NCBI GenBank assembly: GCA_022800215.1 | Contig: JAAWPV010000077.1 | Location: 1 to 64,000 of the forward strand | Reading direction: 5' to 3' | Length of the DNA stretch: 64,000 nt | Source of the DNA: Oscillospiraceae bacterium | GTDB lineage: Bacteria > Bacillota > Clostridia > Oscillospirales > Oscillospiraceae | Shown here: in pieces, positions 1-7,688 of the stretch | Position numbering within the stretch: position 1 is the first letter of the stretch | Layout of the letters: every line of letters begins with the position of its first letter | The notes under the pieces: model-generated | Databases searched by the model: none | What the model saw: only the letters and a program-made list of their open reading frames with translations | What the model was told of the DNA's origin: nothing | Program-made: the position numbers and the translations under genes

Positions 1-811
1 CTGCGGGATCCTCAGCCTCAGCAGAGTCCTCAGCTTCGGCGGGTTCCTCAGCCTCAGCAGGATCCTCGGCCTCTGCGGGATCCTCACCCTCAGCAGGGTC
101 CTCGACCTCGGCAAATTCTTCATTGTCAAGAGCAAAAGTGAGAATTTCCTCTGTGGCTGGAGGATCAAGGCGCAGCTTTTCACCATGCCAACCATAAGCG
201 TAAACATTGTCCAGGGGTTCTTGATTTTTGATGTTTCCACCATTCCAAGTGTCCAGAATGATTTTACGCCAAGTCTCCTCGTCAACCTCTTTGGCTCGTG
301 CCTCCGGGTCAACATCGGGAGGATTATCTAAGCGCTCAATATTAGCATCAATCACAACGCCGCTCAGATAACCAAGGCGCTCACCAAGGAAATCTTCTGG
401 TTTCGTTGTATAAGGATCGTTTTCAGGATCCTCAAGCTCTGTGCTATACATCAATGTAGCTTCACCCCAAGTACCGCCGTGGCCTTCCATTGGGGTAACG
501 CTCCCACTAAAGCGGTATAATTCAAAAGAAACATCTTGTCCTTTTTCAATCGTATACGCAATCCGTGTTAATGTGCGGCCAGGGGCAAAAGAAACAGGGT
601 TCGGAAAGAACGAGTTTGTAAAGTCGCTGAACTCGAACCGCGAAACCCATTGTCCGCCGGTCAGGTTCACCATGGACATACCTTTATACTCCAATACATC
701 TGGAGCATAAGAAGAGGGGGCCGCCAATGCAGTCGTGGGTAGCATACCCACAACCATCGACAGGGTCAAAACAAATGATAGGACTCTGGATAATTGCTTT
801 TGTCGTTTCAT
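1..811 (-). CDS. Secreted protein with acidic hexapeptide repeats (C-terminus outside window)
   Basis: An open frame starts at ATG 811 and runs off the left edge with about 270 codons visible. The N-terminus is a clear signal peptide: basic residues, a hydrophobic stretch and an Ala-Leu-Ala-Ala cleavage region near residue 31. The middle part has no domain I recognise. From about base 107 to the edge the frame becomes an 18-base repeat encoding E-D-P-A-E-A-type hexapeptides, at least five and a half units, very acidic. A purine-rich AGGAAAGGA lies about 13 bases upstream of the start. It follows the NlpC/P60 gene on the same strand, so it is probably a late member of the transfer or surface module, exported by Sec. 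The acidic repeat may be a spacer; function unknown. Confidence 0.8.
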   Translation of the reverse strand, partial: MKRQKQLSRVLSFVLTLSMVVGMLPTTALAAPSSYAPDVLEYKGMSMVNLTGGQWVSRFEFSDFTNSFFPNPVSFAPGRTLTRIAYTIEKGQDVSFELYRFSGSVTPMEGHGGTWGEATLMYSTELEDPENDPYTTKPEDFLGERLGYLSGVVIDANIERLDNPPDVDPEARAKEVDEETWRKIILDTWNGGNIKNQEPLDNVYAYGWHGEKLRLDPPATEEILTFALDNEEFAEVEDPAEGEDPAEAEDPAEAEEPAEAEDSAEAEDPA

Positions 812-1030
812 TATTGATATACAATCCTTTCCTGCATATTTTTATCTTGGAACCCTTGCCATTGTCTACCTCATCTTTACCCTTCCCTCCATTTTTAGAT
901 AATTGTTCAGAGAGTCCTAACCTCTCTACACCTATATATCCGTTGAAATTTACACTTTGTGACAGAGGCTCCAAAAATTCGCTAAATTTTATGCAGGGGA
1001 CGACCTTCATCCTAAATGATTATAAATGCA

Positions 1031-1059
1031 AAATATACCTTAAATTGAGGCACGTTTTT
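1031..1059. repeat. ICE palindrome copy 1 (degenerate)
   Basis: Core at 1038-1050 differs from CCTCAAATTGAGG by one base. The stop codon of the NlpC/P60 gene (1058-1060) lies at its edge. The arms pair imperfectly. Confidence 0.75.
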
Positions 1060-2791
1060 ATAATCCATAAATAGCCGGTCTACCTAAGTCAGTAAAGCCA
1101 CTGGTAGTAAACTCGGTAACAACCACATTGTTGGCTCCGCTGGAACAGTGACAAATCAGGAGCCTCCCTACACTGTCCCGACCCACTACCATACCAATGT
1201 GGGAAGCATCCGCATTCAGTGCCATATCACCGGGCAGCGCTTCAGCTTGAGTTATTTCTGTTAGATTCGTCCCAACATACCAATGTTTGTCGCTGGGTAG
1301 GCCAGCGTTGCGAAGTACCCAATCTATAAAGCCGGTGCAATCCAGACCATAGGGCCGGTAGGTATCAGTAGTGGAGTCACCGGCAGCAGCAACTTTGGCA
1401 AGTTGCCCCCAACGGCTATCCCAGCCTATCGCTTCGGACTTACCACCCCAGAAGTAGTTAACCTTGCCCACAAGCTGGAGAGCGGTTTCTACAGCCTTCT
1501 TTCGGTCATCAGACAGATCTATCGGCAAAGCATTCAGCACAGCTCGCACATCGGCATTGGTGATCTCAAGGCTTCCCGCCAGCGATTCCAGTGCCACACG
1601 ATCAGACAACAATTCATCAAGCGCACCGGTCTGATAGTCTGTGAAAGCATAGGCCACCTTCATATCTGTGGCGGTCTTTGCTGTGACGGTAATATGTAAA
1701 ATGCACTCTGTCCAGCTATCGTCTATATCATCATCTGGATCGCTGTCACTATGGTCGATTGTCTCAACCTCCGTTGTGATGGCAGACATATCCCAAAATA
1801 CTGCACTTAGCTTACTTACCCGGTCAGCGTCCAGTGTAACCACATCCACGCCGTCCTCAGCGGCGGCATACCGGGAGGCGAATACCGCCAGCACATCGGG
1901 CCAATCTGCTGCTTGTCCGCTCAAAGTAATACTGTCATAATCTCCGGCTTGTAACTGCTCCAATTTTGCGCTATATGCAGCGTTGATGGAGCCGACTGCT
2001 TCGGACACGGATAATGCTTGGATATTACTTCCGCCAGTTTCTCCCTCCCCGGAAAAGAAAATTCCAAAGGGCGAACTGGCAACGGCGGCGATAGCGGCTA
2101 CCTGAAGCAGGATTGCTAAAAGGCTGCCACCGCCCAGCAACCATACAAGGGGACTAACCAAGGAGGCTACAGCACAGACCACCATATCAGTCGCTCTTTG
2201 GGTAATATTCATAGCAACCTTAGCCGTTTTCTGTGCCTGCGCTACTATGCGTTGGATCATTTGCCGCTGGATAGTTTGATGGGTGGCTTCCTTTACAGCC
2301 TCAGCCGCTGGGGGCTTTATCTTCAAAGAGGAAGCCGCAGGTTTCGAAGCCGGGAGTCTGGAACGGATCTTAAAGATGGTTCGGGTCCGCTCCCGAAAGA
2401 CTCCTGCACTTCGGGAATTGGCTTGGGACTGGGTAGCCCTTACCTTTGCGGATGATAGCCGAGGTGATTCTCTCTCAACATTACTCTGTTGCTGTTCATT
2501 TGTCGCTTCTCCCCTCTTTGCGGATTCAAGATAAAATCTTTCTTTCATTGGCTTCTTGCTGCGTTGACGAGGCTGGGATACGACACTTGCCGCCTTATCG
2601 GTACCCCAGCGACCTACTCCCTCTATCTGGTCCACAGCATAGCTGGTCTCACTACTTGCTTCATCCCGATTCCGGCTTAACTGTTGGCGGTATTTCTCTT
2701 TCATTAGCCGGGCGACCTGCTTGGGAGGTATAACACTGGATAATTTTGCTTTGGTTTTGTCCGTCTTGATCCGCTCTTTGAACTCTGGCAC
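1058..2791 (-). CDS. Membrane-anchored NlpC/P60 (C40) cell-wall hydrolase of the conjugation system
   Basis: 577 aa. Residues 1-200 are charged and probably cytosolic. A hydrophobic stretch at about 205-250 anchors the protein, and the rest is extracellular. The C-terminal 100 residues are an NlpC/P60 domain with DCTGF (Cys485), SHIGMVVG (His531) and a further His in CHC (548), the expected catalytic set. Such proteins open the peptidoglycan locally for the T4SS channel in Gram-positive ICEs and conjugative plasmids. The Tn916 homologue also carries a lysozyme domain, which I do not see here. The start is GTG 2791 with AAGGAG 8 bases upstream. It lies downstream of VirB4 in the usual CTn order, separated by a 63-residue gene and palindrome 2. 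Confidence 0.9.
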   Translation of the reverse strand: MPEFKERIKTDKTKAKLSSVIPPKQVARLMKEKYRQQLSRNRDEASSETSYAVDQIEGVGRWGTDKAASVVSQPRQRSKKPMKERFYLESAKRGEATNEQQQSNVERESPRLSSAKVRATQSQANSRSAGVFRERTRTIFKIRSRLPASKPAASSLKIKPPAAEAVKEATHQTIQRQMIQRIVAQAQKTAKVAMNITQRATDMVVCAVASLVSPLVWLLGGGSLLAILLQVAAIAAVASSPFGIFFSGEGETGGSNIQALSVSEAVGSINAAYSAKLEQLQAGDYDSITLSGQAADWPDVLAVFASRYAAAEDGVDVVTLDADRVSKLSAVFWDMSAITTEVETIDHSDSDPDDDIDDSWTECILHITVTAKTATDMKVAYAFTDYQTGALDELLSDRVALESLAGSLEITNADVRAVLNALPIDLSDDRKKAVETALQLVGKVNYFWGGKSEAIGWDSRWGQLAKVAAAGDSTTDTYRPYGLDCTGFIDWVLRNAGLPSDKHWYVGTNLTEITQAEALPGDMALNADASHIGMVVGRDSVGRLLICHCSSGANNVVVTEFTTSGFTDLGRPAIYGL

Positions 2792-2816
2792 TTTATCAAC
2801 TCCTTACATAAAGAAA

Positions 2817-2843
2817 AAACGCACCTCAATTTGAGGTGCGTTT
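2817..2843. repeat. ICE palindrome copy 2 (perfect)
   Basis: 27 bases with perfect 13-base arms around one central base; core at 2824-2836. Inner arm bases are GCACC/GGTGC. Lies 25 bases upstream of the NlpC/P60 start and 22 bases after the stop of the 63-residue gene. Confidence 0.95.
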
Positions 2844-2865
2844 CAACAAAATATGATAGCTAGAT

Positions 2866-3057
2866 CTATTTCTCTTTGGTTAGCCGCATAATGGCCTCAA
2901 TGCTATCAAAAGAAATTGTGAGCATATCAGCCTGCTCCACCTGGGGGCGACCATCCACCATCACCATACCCTCAAGGGGGCCTTTCTGTATAGTATGAGG
3001 GGTGATAGAAACTTCCTGTTTAATAACTCGCTTTACTTCTTTTGCTTGCACGTCCAT
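2866..3057 (-). CDS. Small ICE protein, unknown function
   Basis: 63 aa, soluble, no signal or membrane segment. The start is ATG 3057 with a G-rich AGGGGG site 7-8 bases upstream. It sits between VirB4 and the NlpC/P60 protein, where many CTn elements carry a small accessory gene. The middle reads like a short regulatory or adaptor protein (GMVMVDGRPQ), but I recognise no family. It is kept as a gene because of its ribosome site, its operon position and palindrome 2 directly after it. Confidence 0.65.
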   Translation of the reverse strand: MDVQAKEVKRVIKQEVSITPHTIQKGPLEGMVMVDGRPQVEQADMLTISFDSIEAIMRLTKEK

Positions 3058-3155
3058 ACTGTCGCCCCCTGGGAATTATCTGTTTATGGTATAACCGAGA
3101 CAAACTATACCACATCTTGATTGAAATGTGAAGTAGAGAATCTTATTTTGTGTTT

Positions 3156-5483
3156 TCATTTATCTCCCGGTGTAGTGGTCATTAGGCGGTATAACTCTCC
3201 ATCCCTGGGAAAATCGTTAGCAAAGGGCACGATGGAACCGCCTACCCGAAGAAGGCCATGCCCTGCCGGGGCATTGGTGATATGCCCCATCTGCGACTGA
3301 GAGATATTCAGCAGCTTGGCCAGTTCTGCCCGGTCAGTGGCGGCTTGGTTCAGGAGAATTAAAAACTCGCTGTTGGCAAACATGAGTCGGGCGGTTTCAG
3401 AGCGTAGACATTCCTCCACATTCTGAGTCGCCCCGGTCATAGCAGCGGCATATTTCCGAAATCGCTTCCAACACTTATAGAGGAATTGGGCCGAGTAGAA
3501 ATACTTAAAGAACAGGTAAATCTCATCAATGAATACCCATGTGTACTTTCCAGCCAACCGGTTTGCTGCCACCCGGTTTTGAATGGTCTCCATCGTGACG
3601 GTCAGTGCGGTGGGTTTCAACTGCTCCCCCATCTCGTAGAGATCAAAGGCTACAATGCGACTACCTATATCCACGTTGGTCTCATGGGCAAACATATTTA
3701 GACTACCCTCAACAAATAACTCAGAGGCCAAGGCCAGCTCCTCGGCTTCTCTTTCCGGTTGCTTCTTGACCTCGTTGCGCCAGTCAGTCAAAAGGGGCTG
3801 GCGGCTCTTTCCGCCGCTCTTGATAAGGTCATGGTATACATTGGCAGTACAGCGGTCAATGATGGACTTCTGGAACGCCCCTAACTGGCCCACCCCCATC
3901 TGCTGTTCACAAATGCTCATCAGTAGTTCGGACTTCATAGCCACAGGGTTCTCTCCCGCTCCATAACCTTTGGCAATTTCCAGCGGATTGATATGGTGGG
4001 GGCTGTTAGGAGAAATCTCAACTACCGTCCCATCCAACGCCCGCACCAGATTGCCATACTCACGTTCAGCGTCGATAATAATAATGTCGTCGTTTGTGGA
4101 CAGGGCGATAAATGCAATGGCCTCTTTCATCGAAAAGCTCTTGCCAGAGCCAGAAACGCCCAAGATAAAGCCGTGTGGGTTGAGAAGTTTCTTGCGGTTG
4201 CATATCAGAAGGTTTTTACTCACAGCGTTGATCCCATAGTAAATACCGCCCACATCTTGGATCTCCTGTACTCGGAAAGGCATGAGGACAGCGGTGCTCT
4301 CAGTAGTCAGGGTACGGGTAGTGGTAATAGAGCGCATACCGTAGGGCAACGCCGTGTTAAGCCCATCCTCCTGCTGGTAGCGGAGAATAGAGAACTCACA
4401 GGGTTGCTCCCTTGCGATTCCCTGCAAGGTCTCGGTGTCGGCGTTAAGTTGCTCCAGTGTATCAGCTACATGGACAAGGGTAACATTGGCATGGATCATT
4501 CGCTGATCACGGGTGGAAAGGTCGTCAAGGAACTCCTTGTCCTCGGTTCGAAGCTGCTCCAAGTCATAGGGGATGGATGCTGTAAAATTGTTCTTGGCGT
4601 TCTGGCGCTGCTGCCAACGGGTAATGTCGCTCTCCACCCCCATAATCCGGGCCTGAATATCCTTGACTGCCTCCCCAGTGGGGATGGGGAGAATGTCAAT
4701 AGACAGCATAAGGTTGCGGGAGAAGTCGGAGAGCTTGGAAATCATTTCATCTTTGATGTAGCTGGGATAGTCCCGCAGAAACAGAACACGACCATACTTA
4801 CCGCCCATCTCAAAGTAGTCCGCTTTGAACTGCATACCGTCGGGACAGATATAGTCTCGGAAATCTTGACCCAAACGCATAGCCTCACCCAAATCAAAGT
4901 GATAACACTGTTCCTCACTGGGCCGGAAAAAGTCATGGAGAATGCGGAGCCGCTCATGGTTGTCCAGGAACCTTGCTCCACTGTCCAGCCGTTCCAAATT
5001 TTTGGCAAGGTCAGCGTCTACCCGATGGAAGTAAGTCCGGGCCTCCTCCACAGTTTTTCGAGCTACGGCCACGGTGATATATTTATCTTGGACGAGGTTG
5101 TTACTCTCGGCGGCCTTGTCGATTAGGACAGCGTTATACTCCCTGCGGTACACATCCATACCGTCTCCTTGCTCCCGCATAAGGACAGCTTTATGGAAGT
5201 CAACACTGTTGAGGCGGCGGTTGTTGATGGTGATTTTAATGGTGGCGTCGGTAGGGAGAGCATTAAGGACAGCGCAGTAAGCCACAAACATATCTTCCTG
5301 ATCCTCACGGGAGGCCAAGGTATAGTTAATGTCGGCAAAGCGCCATGTTTGGGTGTACTTCCCATTAACCAACCAGATACCGTCTTTGTAAATGCGTTGG
5401 ATTGGAATAGTCTGTTGAACACTTCGAGGAATACGGAGAGGACGCCGCTCACTTCTGTTTGCGGTCTCTAAAGTTTTAAGCAT
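3156..5483 (-). CDS. virB4: VirB4/TraE-type conjugation ATPase
   Basis: 775 aa from ATG 5483. GGAGG lies 8 bases before this codon, while an in-frame GTG six bases earlier would be too close to it. Walker A is GVSGSGKS (Lys about 448) and Walker B is WVFIDE (Asp-Glu about 653-654), typical of the VirB4 family. It powers assembly or substrate passage of the type IV secretion channel at the inner face of the membrane. It overlaps the prgI-like gene by 8 bases, so the two are translationally coupled. The N-terminal 400 residues are the less conserved VirB4 region that contacts the channel. No sign of damage. Confidence 0.95.
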   Translation of the reverse strand: MLKTLETANRSERRPLRIPRSVQQTIPIQRIYKDGIWLVNGKYTQTWRFADINYTLASREDQEDMFVAYCAVLNALPTDATIKITINNRRLNSVDFHKAVLMREQGDGMDVYRREYNAVLIDKAAESNNLVQDKYITVAVARKTVEEARTYFHRVDADLAKNLERLDSGARFLDNHERLRILHDFFRPSEEQCYHFDLGEAMRLGQDFRDYICPDGMQFKADYFEMGGKYGRVLFLRDYPSYIKDEMISKLSDFSRNLMLSIDILPIPTGEAVKDIQARIMGVESDITRWQQRQNAKNNFTASIPYDLEQLRTEDKEFLDDLSTRDQRMIHANVTLVHVADTLEQLNADTETLQGIAREQPCEFSILRYQQEDGLNTALPYGMRSITTTRTLTTESTAVLMPFRVQEIQDVGGIYYGINAVSKNLLICNRKKLLNPHGFILGVSGSGKSFSMKEAIAFIALSTNDDIIIIDAEREYGNLVRALDGTVVEISPNSPHHINPLEIAKGYGAGENPVAMKSELLMSICEQQMGVGQLGAFQKSIIDRCTANVYHDLIKSGGKSRQPLLTDWRNEVKKQPEREAEELALASELFVEGSLNMFAHETNVDIGSRIVAFDLYEMGEQLKPTALTVTMETIQNRVAANRLAGKYTWVFIDEIYLFFKYFYSAQFLYKCWKRFRKYAAAMTGATQNVEECLRSETARLMFANSEFLILLNQAATDRAELAKLLNISQSQMGHITNAPAGHGLLRVGGSIVPFANDFPRDGELYRLMTTTPGDK

Positions 5484-5820
5484 TGTCACAGCCTCCCTTC
5501 CCTGTCATAGCTTTTCGATAGATATTCTCCGCCCGGAACACACGGGGGCCGGCATAAAGGAATTGGCTCTTGATAAAGGCCAGCGCGAACTGTTCAAAGG
5601 TCATGCCGTTGTAGTTGAAAAAGCCAGCCAGAGCCAGCGGTGTTGCCGCCACAATACAGGCCCAGCTTGCGGTCTCTTGTCCTATGAGCGAACTAAGGCC
5701 CAGATATACACCTACAGCGAGACCCACGGCCAACACCGCACATACAAACTGCCTCATGGTAAGCCCGAAGAAAATAGTTTCCTTGTGCTGACGCACTTCC
5801 TTAGGGATTTTGATTTCCAT
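5476..5820 (-). CDS. PrgI-family conjugation membrane protein
   Basis: 114 aa. It begins with the family-typical EIKIPKE and has two membrane segments at about 22-42 and 50-68, then a cytosolic tail containing NYNGMTFEQF. PrgI proteins are small inner-membrane parts of Gram-positive T4SS, encoded directly before VirB4, as here. GGAG lies upstream of ATG 5820. The stop overlaps the start region of virB4 by 8 bases. Confidence 0.88.
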   Translation of the reverse strand: MEIKIPKEVRQHKETIFFGLTMRQFVCAVLAVGLAVGVYLGLSSLIGQETASWACIVAATPLALAGFFNYNGMTFEQFALAFIKSQFLYAGPRVFRAENIYRKAMTGKGGCDNA

Positions 5821-5880
5821 GTTGAAAAAACTCCTTCATAGTGATATTTTATACTTAGAAACAAAATGGGGGGAGCAACT

Positions 5881-6402
5881 TTGAACTGTTCAGACTGGAA
5901 TTTGTTTTGGACTGCGTTCGGGGCAATAGGAACAACACTCGGTTCTTTTATAACAGCGATTGCGGTTGTTGTTGCAGTTAGACAATATCAAGAGCCATTA
6001 GTGAAACGTCTAAAAATAGGGTTTTCTTTTGCCTTTCCTGTTTATTCTGACAATCACCTTGGTGCAGACTTGTTTTGCATTAGTGTCGCCAATACAGGTG
6101 TTCGCCCCATAAATGTGTCAAATATTTACCTAAATGTCGGAAAGAAGAATCTGATTTTGAACGATGCACAGTTTGTTGTGCCGGGAGCTATGCCCCTCCT
6201 TTCTTTCCCTGCCGAGATACAGCCGGAGCAAAAGGTTCAAATGTACTTAGAGGTCTCCAAATTTTCAAAAATCTTCAAAGAGATGCTTAAAGGAAATGAG
6301 TTTGGAAAATCAGAAAAGGTGAAAGTTGCAGTAACAGACTTAACCGATGAATGGCACTACCATTTTACTGGATATACCGCAGGCGAGATGGCAAATCTAT
6401 AA
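5881..6402 (+). CDS. Plus-strand cargo membrane protein, unknown function
   Basis: 173 aa if it starts at TTG 5881, which has GGGGGAG 5-6 bases upstream; an in-frame ATG at 5866 has no ribosome site. One membrane helix near the N-terminus (about residues 8-32) is followed by a hydrophilic domain with alternating short strands (CISVANTGVRPINVSNIYL), resembling an immunoglobulin-like or C2-like beta fold. I recognise no family. It is inserted on the opposite strand between prgI and the trbL-like gene, two genes that are normally adjacent. It ends 6 bases inside the 3' end of the latter. Its base use is more AT-rich than its neighbours. This looks like a later-acquired cargo gene; entry exclusion, immunity or defence are possible but unproven roles. 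Confidence 0.7.
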   Translation: MNCSDWNLFWTAFGAIGTTLGSFITAIAVVVAVRQYQEPLVKRLKIGFSFAFPVYSDNHLGADLFCISVANTGVRPINVSNIYLNVGKKNLILNDAQFVVPGAMPLLSFPAEIQPEQKVQMYLEVSKFSKIFKEMLKGNEFGKSEKVKVAVTDLTDEWHYHFTGYTAGEMANL

Positions 6403-7236
6403 TCCAAACATCTCCCTCACAATACGCTCCGCTCCCTTCACCAGCCCTACCAACACCAACATATTGAAAATGGTCTCGCCTACGTACTGCCAGCTCATAG
6501 TAACGACGGATAAAGATTCGTCCAGCGTTGGATTGCCCCCGGACATAAAGGCCGAGAATACAAGGCAGGCCAGAACAATAACCACACTCTCCATGCACAC
6601 ACCGATATAGGATTTAATAAATGCTTTTCCCGCAAAGTTGGTATTTTCCCCCGCAAAAGAGGCCAAGGGTAGTGGGGCCAAGGCAGTGTAAAAGTAGAGC
6701 CGAAAGAACCGTCCATATACCGTCATAATCAGGATAAAAGACAAAACCGTGATAAAGAGACTCCCCAGCAGTGTTACCAGCCACAAAGGGATACTGGCCA
6801 GAAAACCTACACTCTCAATAGCGTCCACCATCTCTTGGGGAACGGTAACTCCGGCTGAGGCCATACCTCCCACGCTGGACATAACGGACTGGACTATACC
6901 ACCGCAGATGGAAAAAATAGTAGTCATAATCTCCATAGCTGAACCTACCGCCACCTTTGCTGCCACAAAACGAATCAGATGCCGCAAGGCAAACTCCGGT
7001 CTTTGGAAGTCCTTAAAACTGGCTACTGACTGGCATAGCCCCATAGAAAAAAAGAGTACCAGCAGGCCATAACCTACGGCCATCATTGCGTTATTGATGT
7101 TGGTGATTGCCGCCCATACCCCACCGCCCCGGAAATCTTGGGGAGTGGTGGTCAGAAGGCTCCAGATTTCTGCTAATTTGCCATTCCAAGTATTGAAAGC
7201 TAATTGCAGATTGCCAACAATCCAGTTATCGCTCAA
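6397..7236 (-). CDS. TrbL/VirB6-like polytopic T4SS channel protein
   Basis: 279 aa with about six hydrophobic segments, in keeping with the multi-pass TrbL/VirB6-like proteins of CTn elements. The order pilin-like gene, trbL-like, PrgI, VirB4 matches known ICEs. The start is TTG 7236 with GGAGG 9 bases upstream. The protein probably forms the membrane part of the DNA channel. The 3' end converges with the plus-strand cargo gene (6-base overlap). Confidence 0.85.
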   Translation of the reverse strand: MSDNWIVGNLQLAFNTWNGKLAEIWSLLTTTPQDFRGGGVWAAITNINNAMMAVGYGLLVLFFSMGLCQSVASFKDFQRPEFALRHLIRFVAAKVAVGSAMEIMTTIFSICGGIVQSVMSSVGGMASAGVTVPQEMVDAIESVGFLASIPLWLVTLLGSLFITVLSFILIMTVYGRFFRLYFYTALAPLPLASFAGENTNFAGKAFIKSYIGVCMESVVIVLACLVFSAFMSGGNPTLDESLSVVTMSWQYVGETIFNMLVLVGLVKGAERIVREMFGL

Positions 7237-7252
7237 AAGTAGTCACCTCCAA

Positions 7253-7279
7253 AAACGTGCCTCAATTTGAGGTACGTTT
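7253..7279. repeat. ICE palindrome copy 3
   Basis: 27 bases, arms paired apart from one G-T type position; inner arms GTGCC/GGTAC. Lies only 16 bases upstream of the TTG start of the TrbL-like gene, overlapping its ribosome site region. Confidence 0.93.
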
Positions 7280-7329
7280 CGACAAAATGAGATATGGGGA
7301 CAGGCTGGGTGGGCCTGTCCCCTATTGTT

Positions 7330-7677
7330 TTACACCACGCCGATAGCGGCCAGAATCTCTTTGGCAAACGCAATCAGCAGCCCACCAAACAGACACAGGA
7401 AACCCTGGGTGCGCTGGCTGGCATCGTGGGACTGCATGGACATTCCCACCTGCACAATGCCCCAGCCCAGGACAATTACGCCGATGGCCTTAATGCAGGA
7501 AAAAAAGAAGTCAGAAAGGTTATTGACGATGGCGAGGGGATCAGTGCCGGCAGCCAAAGCCGGAATACACAGCGCCCCGCACAGGTTCAGCGTAAGGACA
7601 GAGGAAAAATAAAAACGGCGGACTTTTATCGCCCGCCGTTCCTGAATGGTATTGGTCTTATTCTGTTTGGTGTTCAT
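7330..7677 (-). CDS. Small two-helix pilin-like protein (Maff2/VirB2-like)
   Basis: 115 aa from ATG 7677, chosen because AGGAG (7686-7690) lies 8 bases upstream; an upstream in-frame GTG is too close to it. It has a signal-like first helix (about 22-43, ending in PALAAG), then two hydrophobic segments (about 52-72 and 88-112). This resembles Maff2-type and VirB2/TrbC-type small proteins found between VirD4 and TrbL in CTn elements. A role as pilin-like or channel component is inferred from size, topology and position, not from a specific motif. Confidence 0.75.
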   Translation of the reverse strand: MNTKQNKTNTIQERRAIKVRRFYFSSVLTLNLCGALCIPALAAGTDPLAIVNNLSDFFFSCIKAIGVIVLGWGIVQVGMSMQSHDASQRTQGFLCLFGGLLIAFAKEILAAIGVV

Positions 7678-7688
7678 AATGCACACTC

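Noticed and set aside
3993..5126. Long plus-strand open frame (377 codons) opposite virB4
   Set aside because: It is antisense to a gene with clear Walker motifs, has no family features or ribosome site, and is the kind of shadow frame expected opposite biased codons.
7253..7279. Ordinary Rho-independent terminators at every palindrome
   Set aside because: Most copies end in GTTTC rather than a T-run and lie 16-39 bases before the next start with no room for a new promoter, so simple termination would silence the genes that follow.
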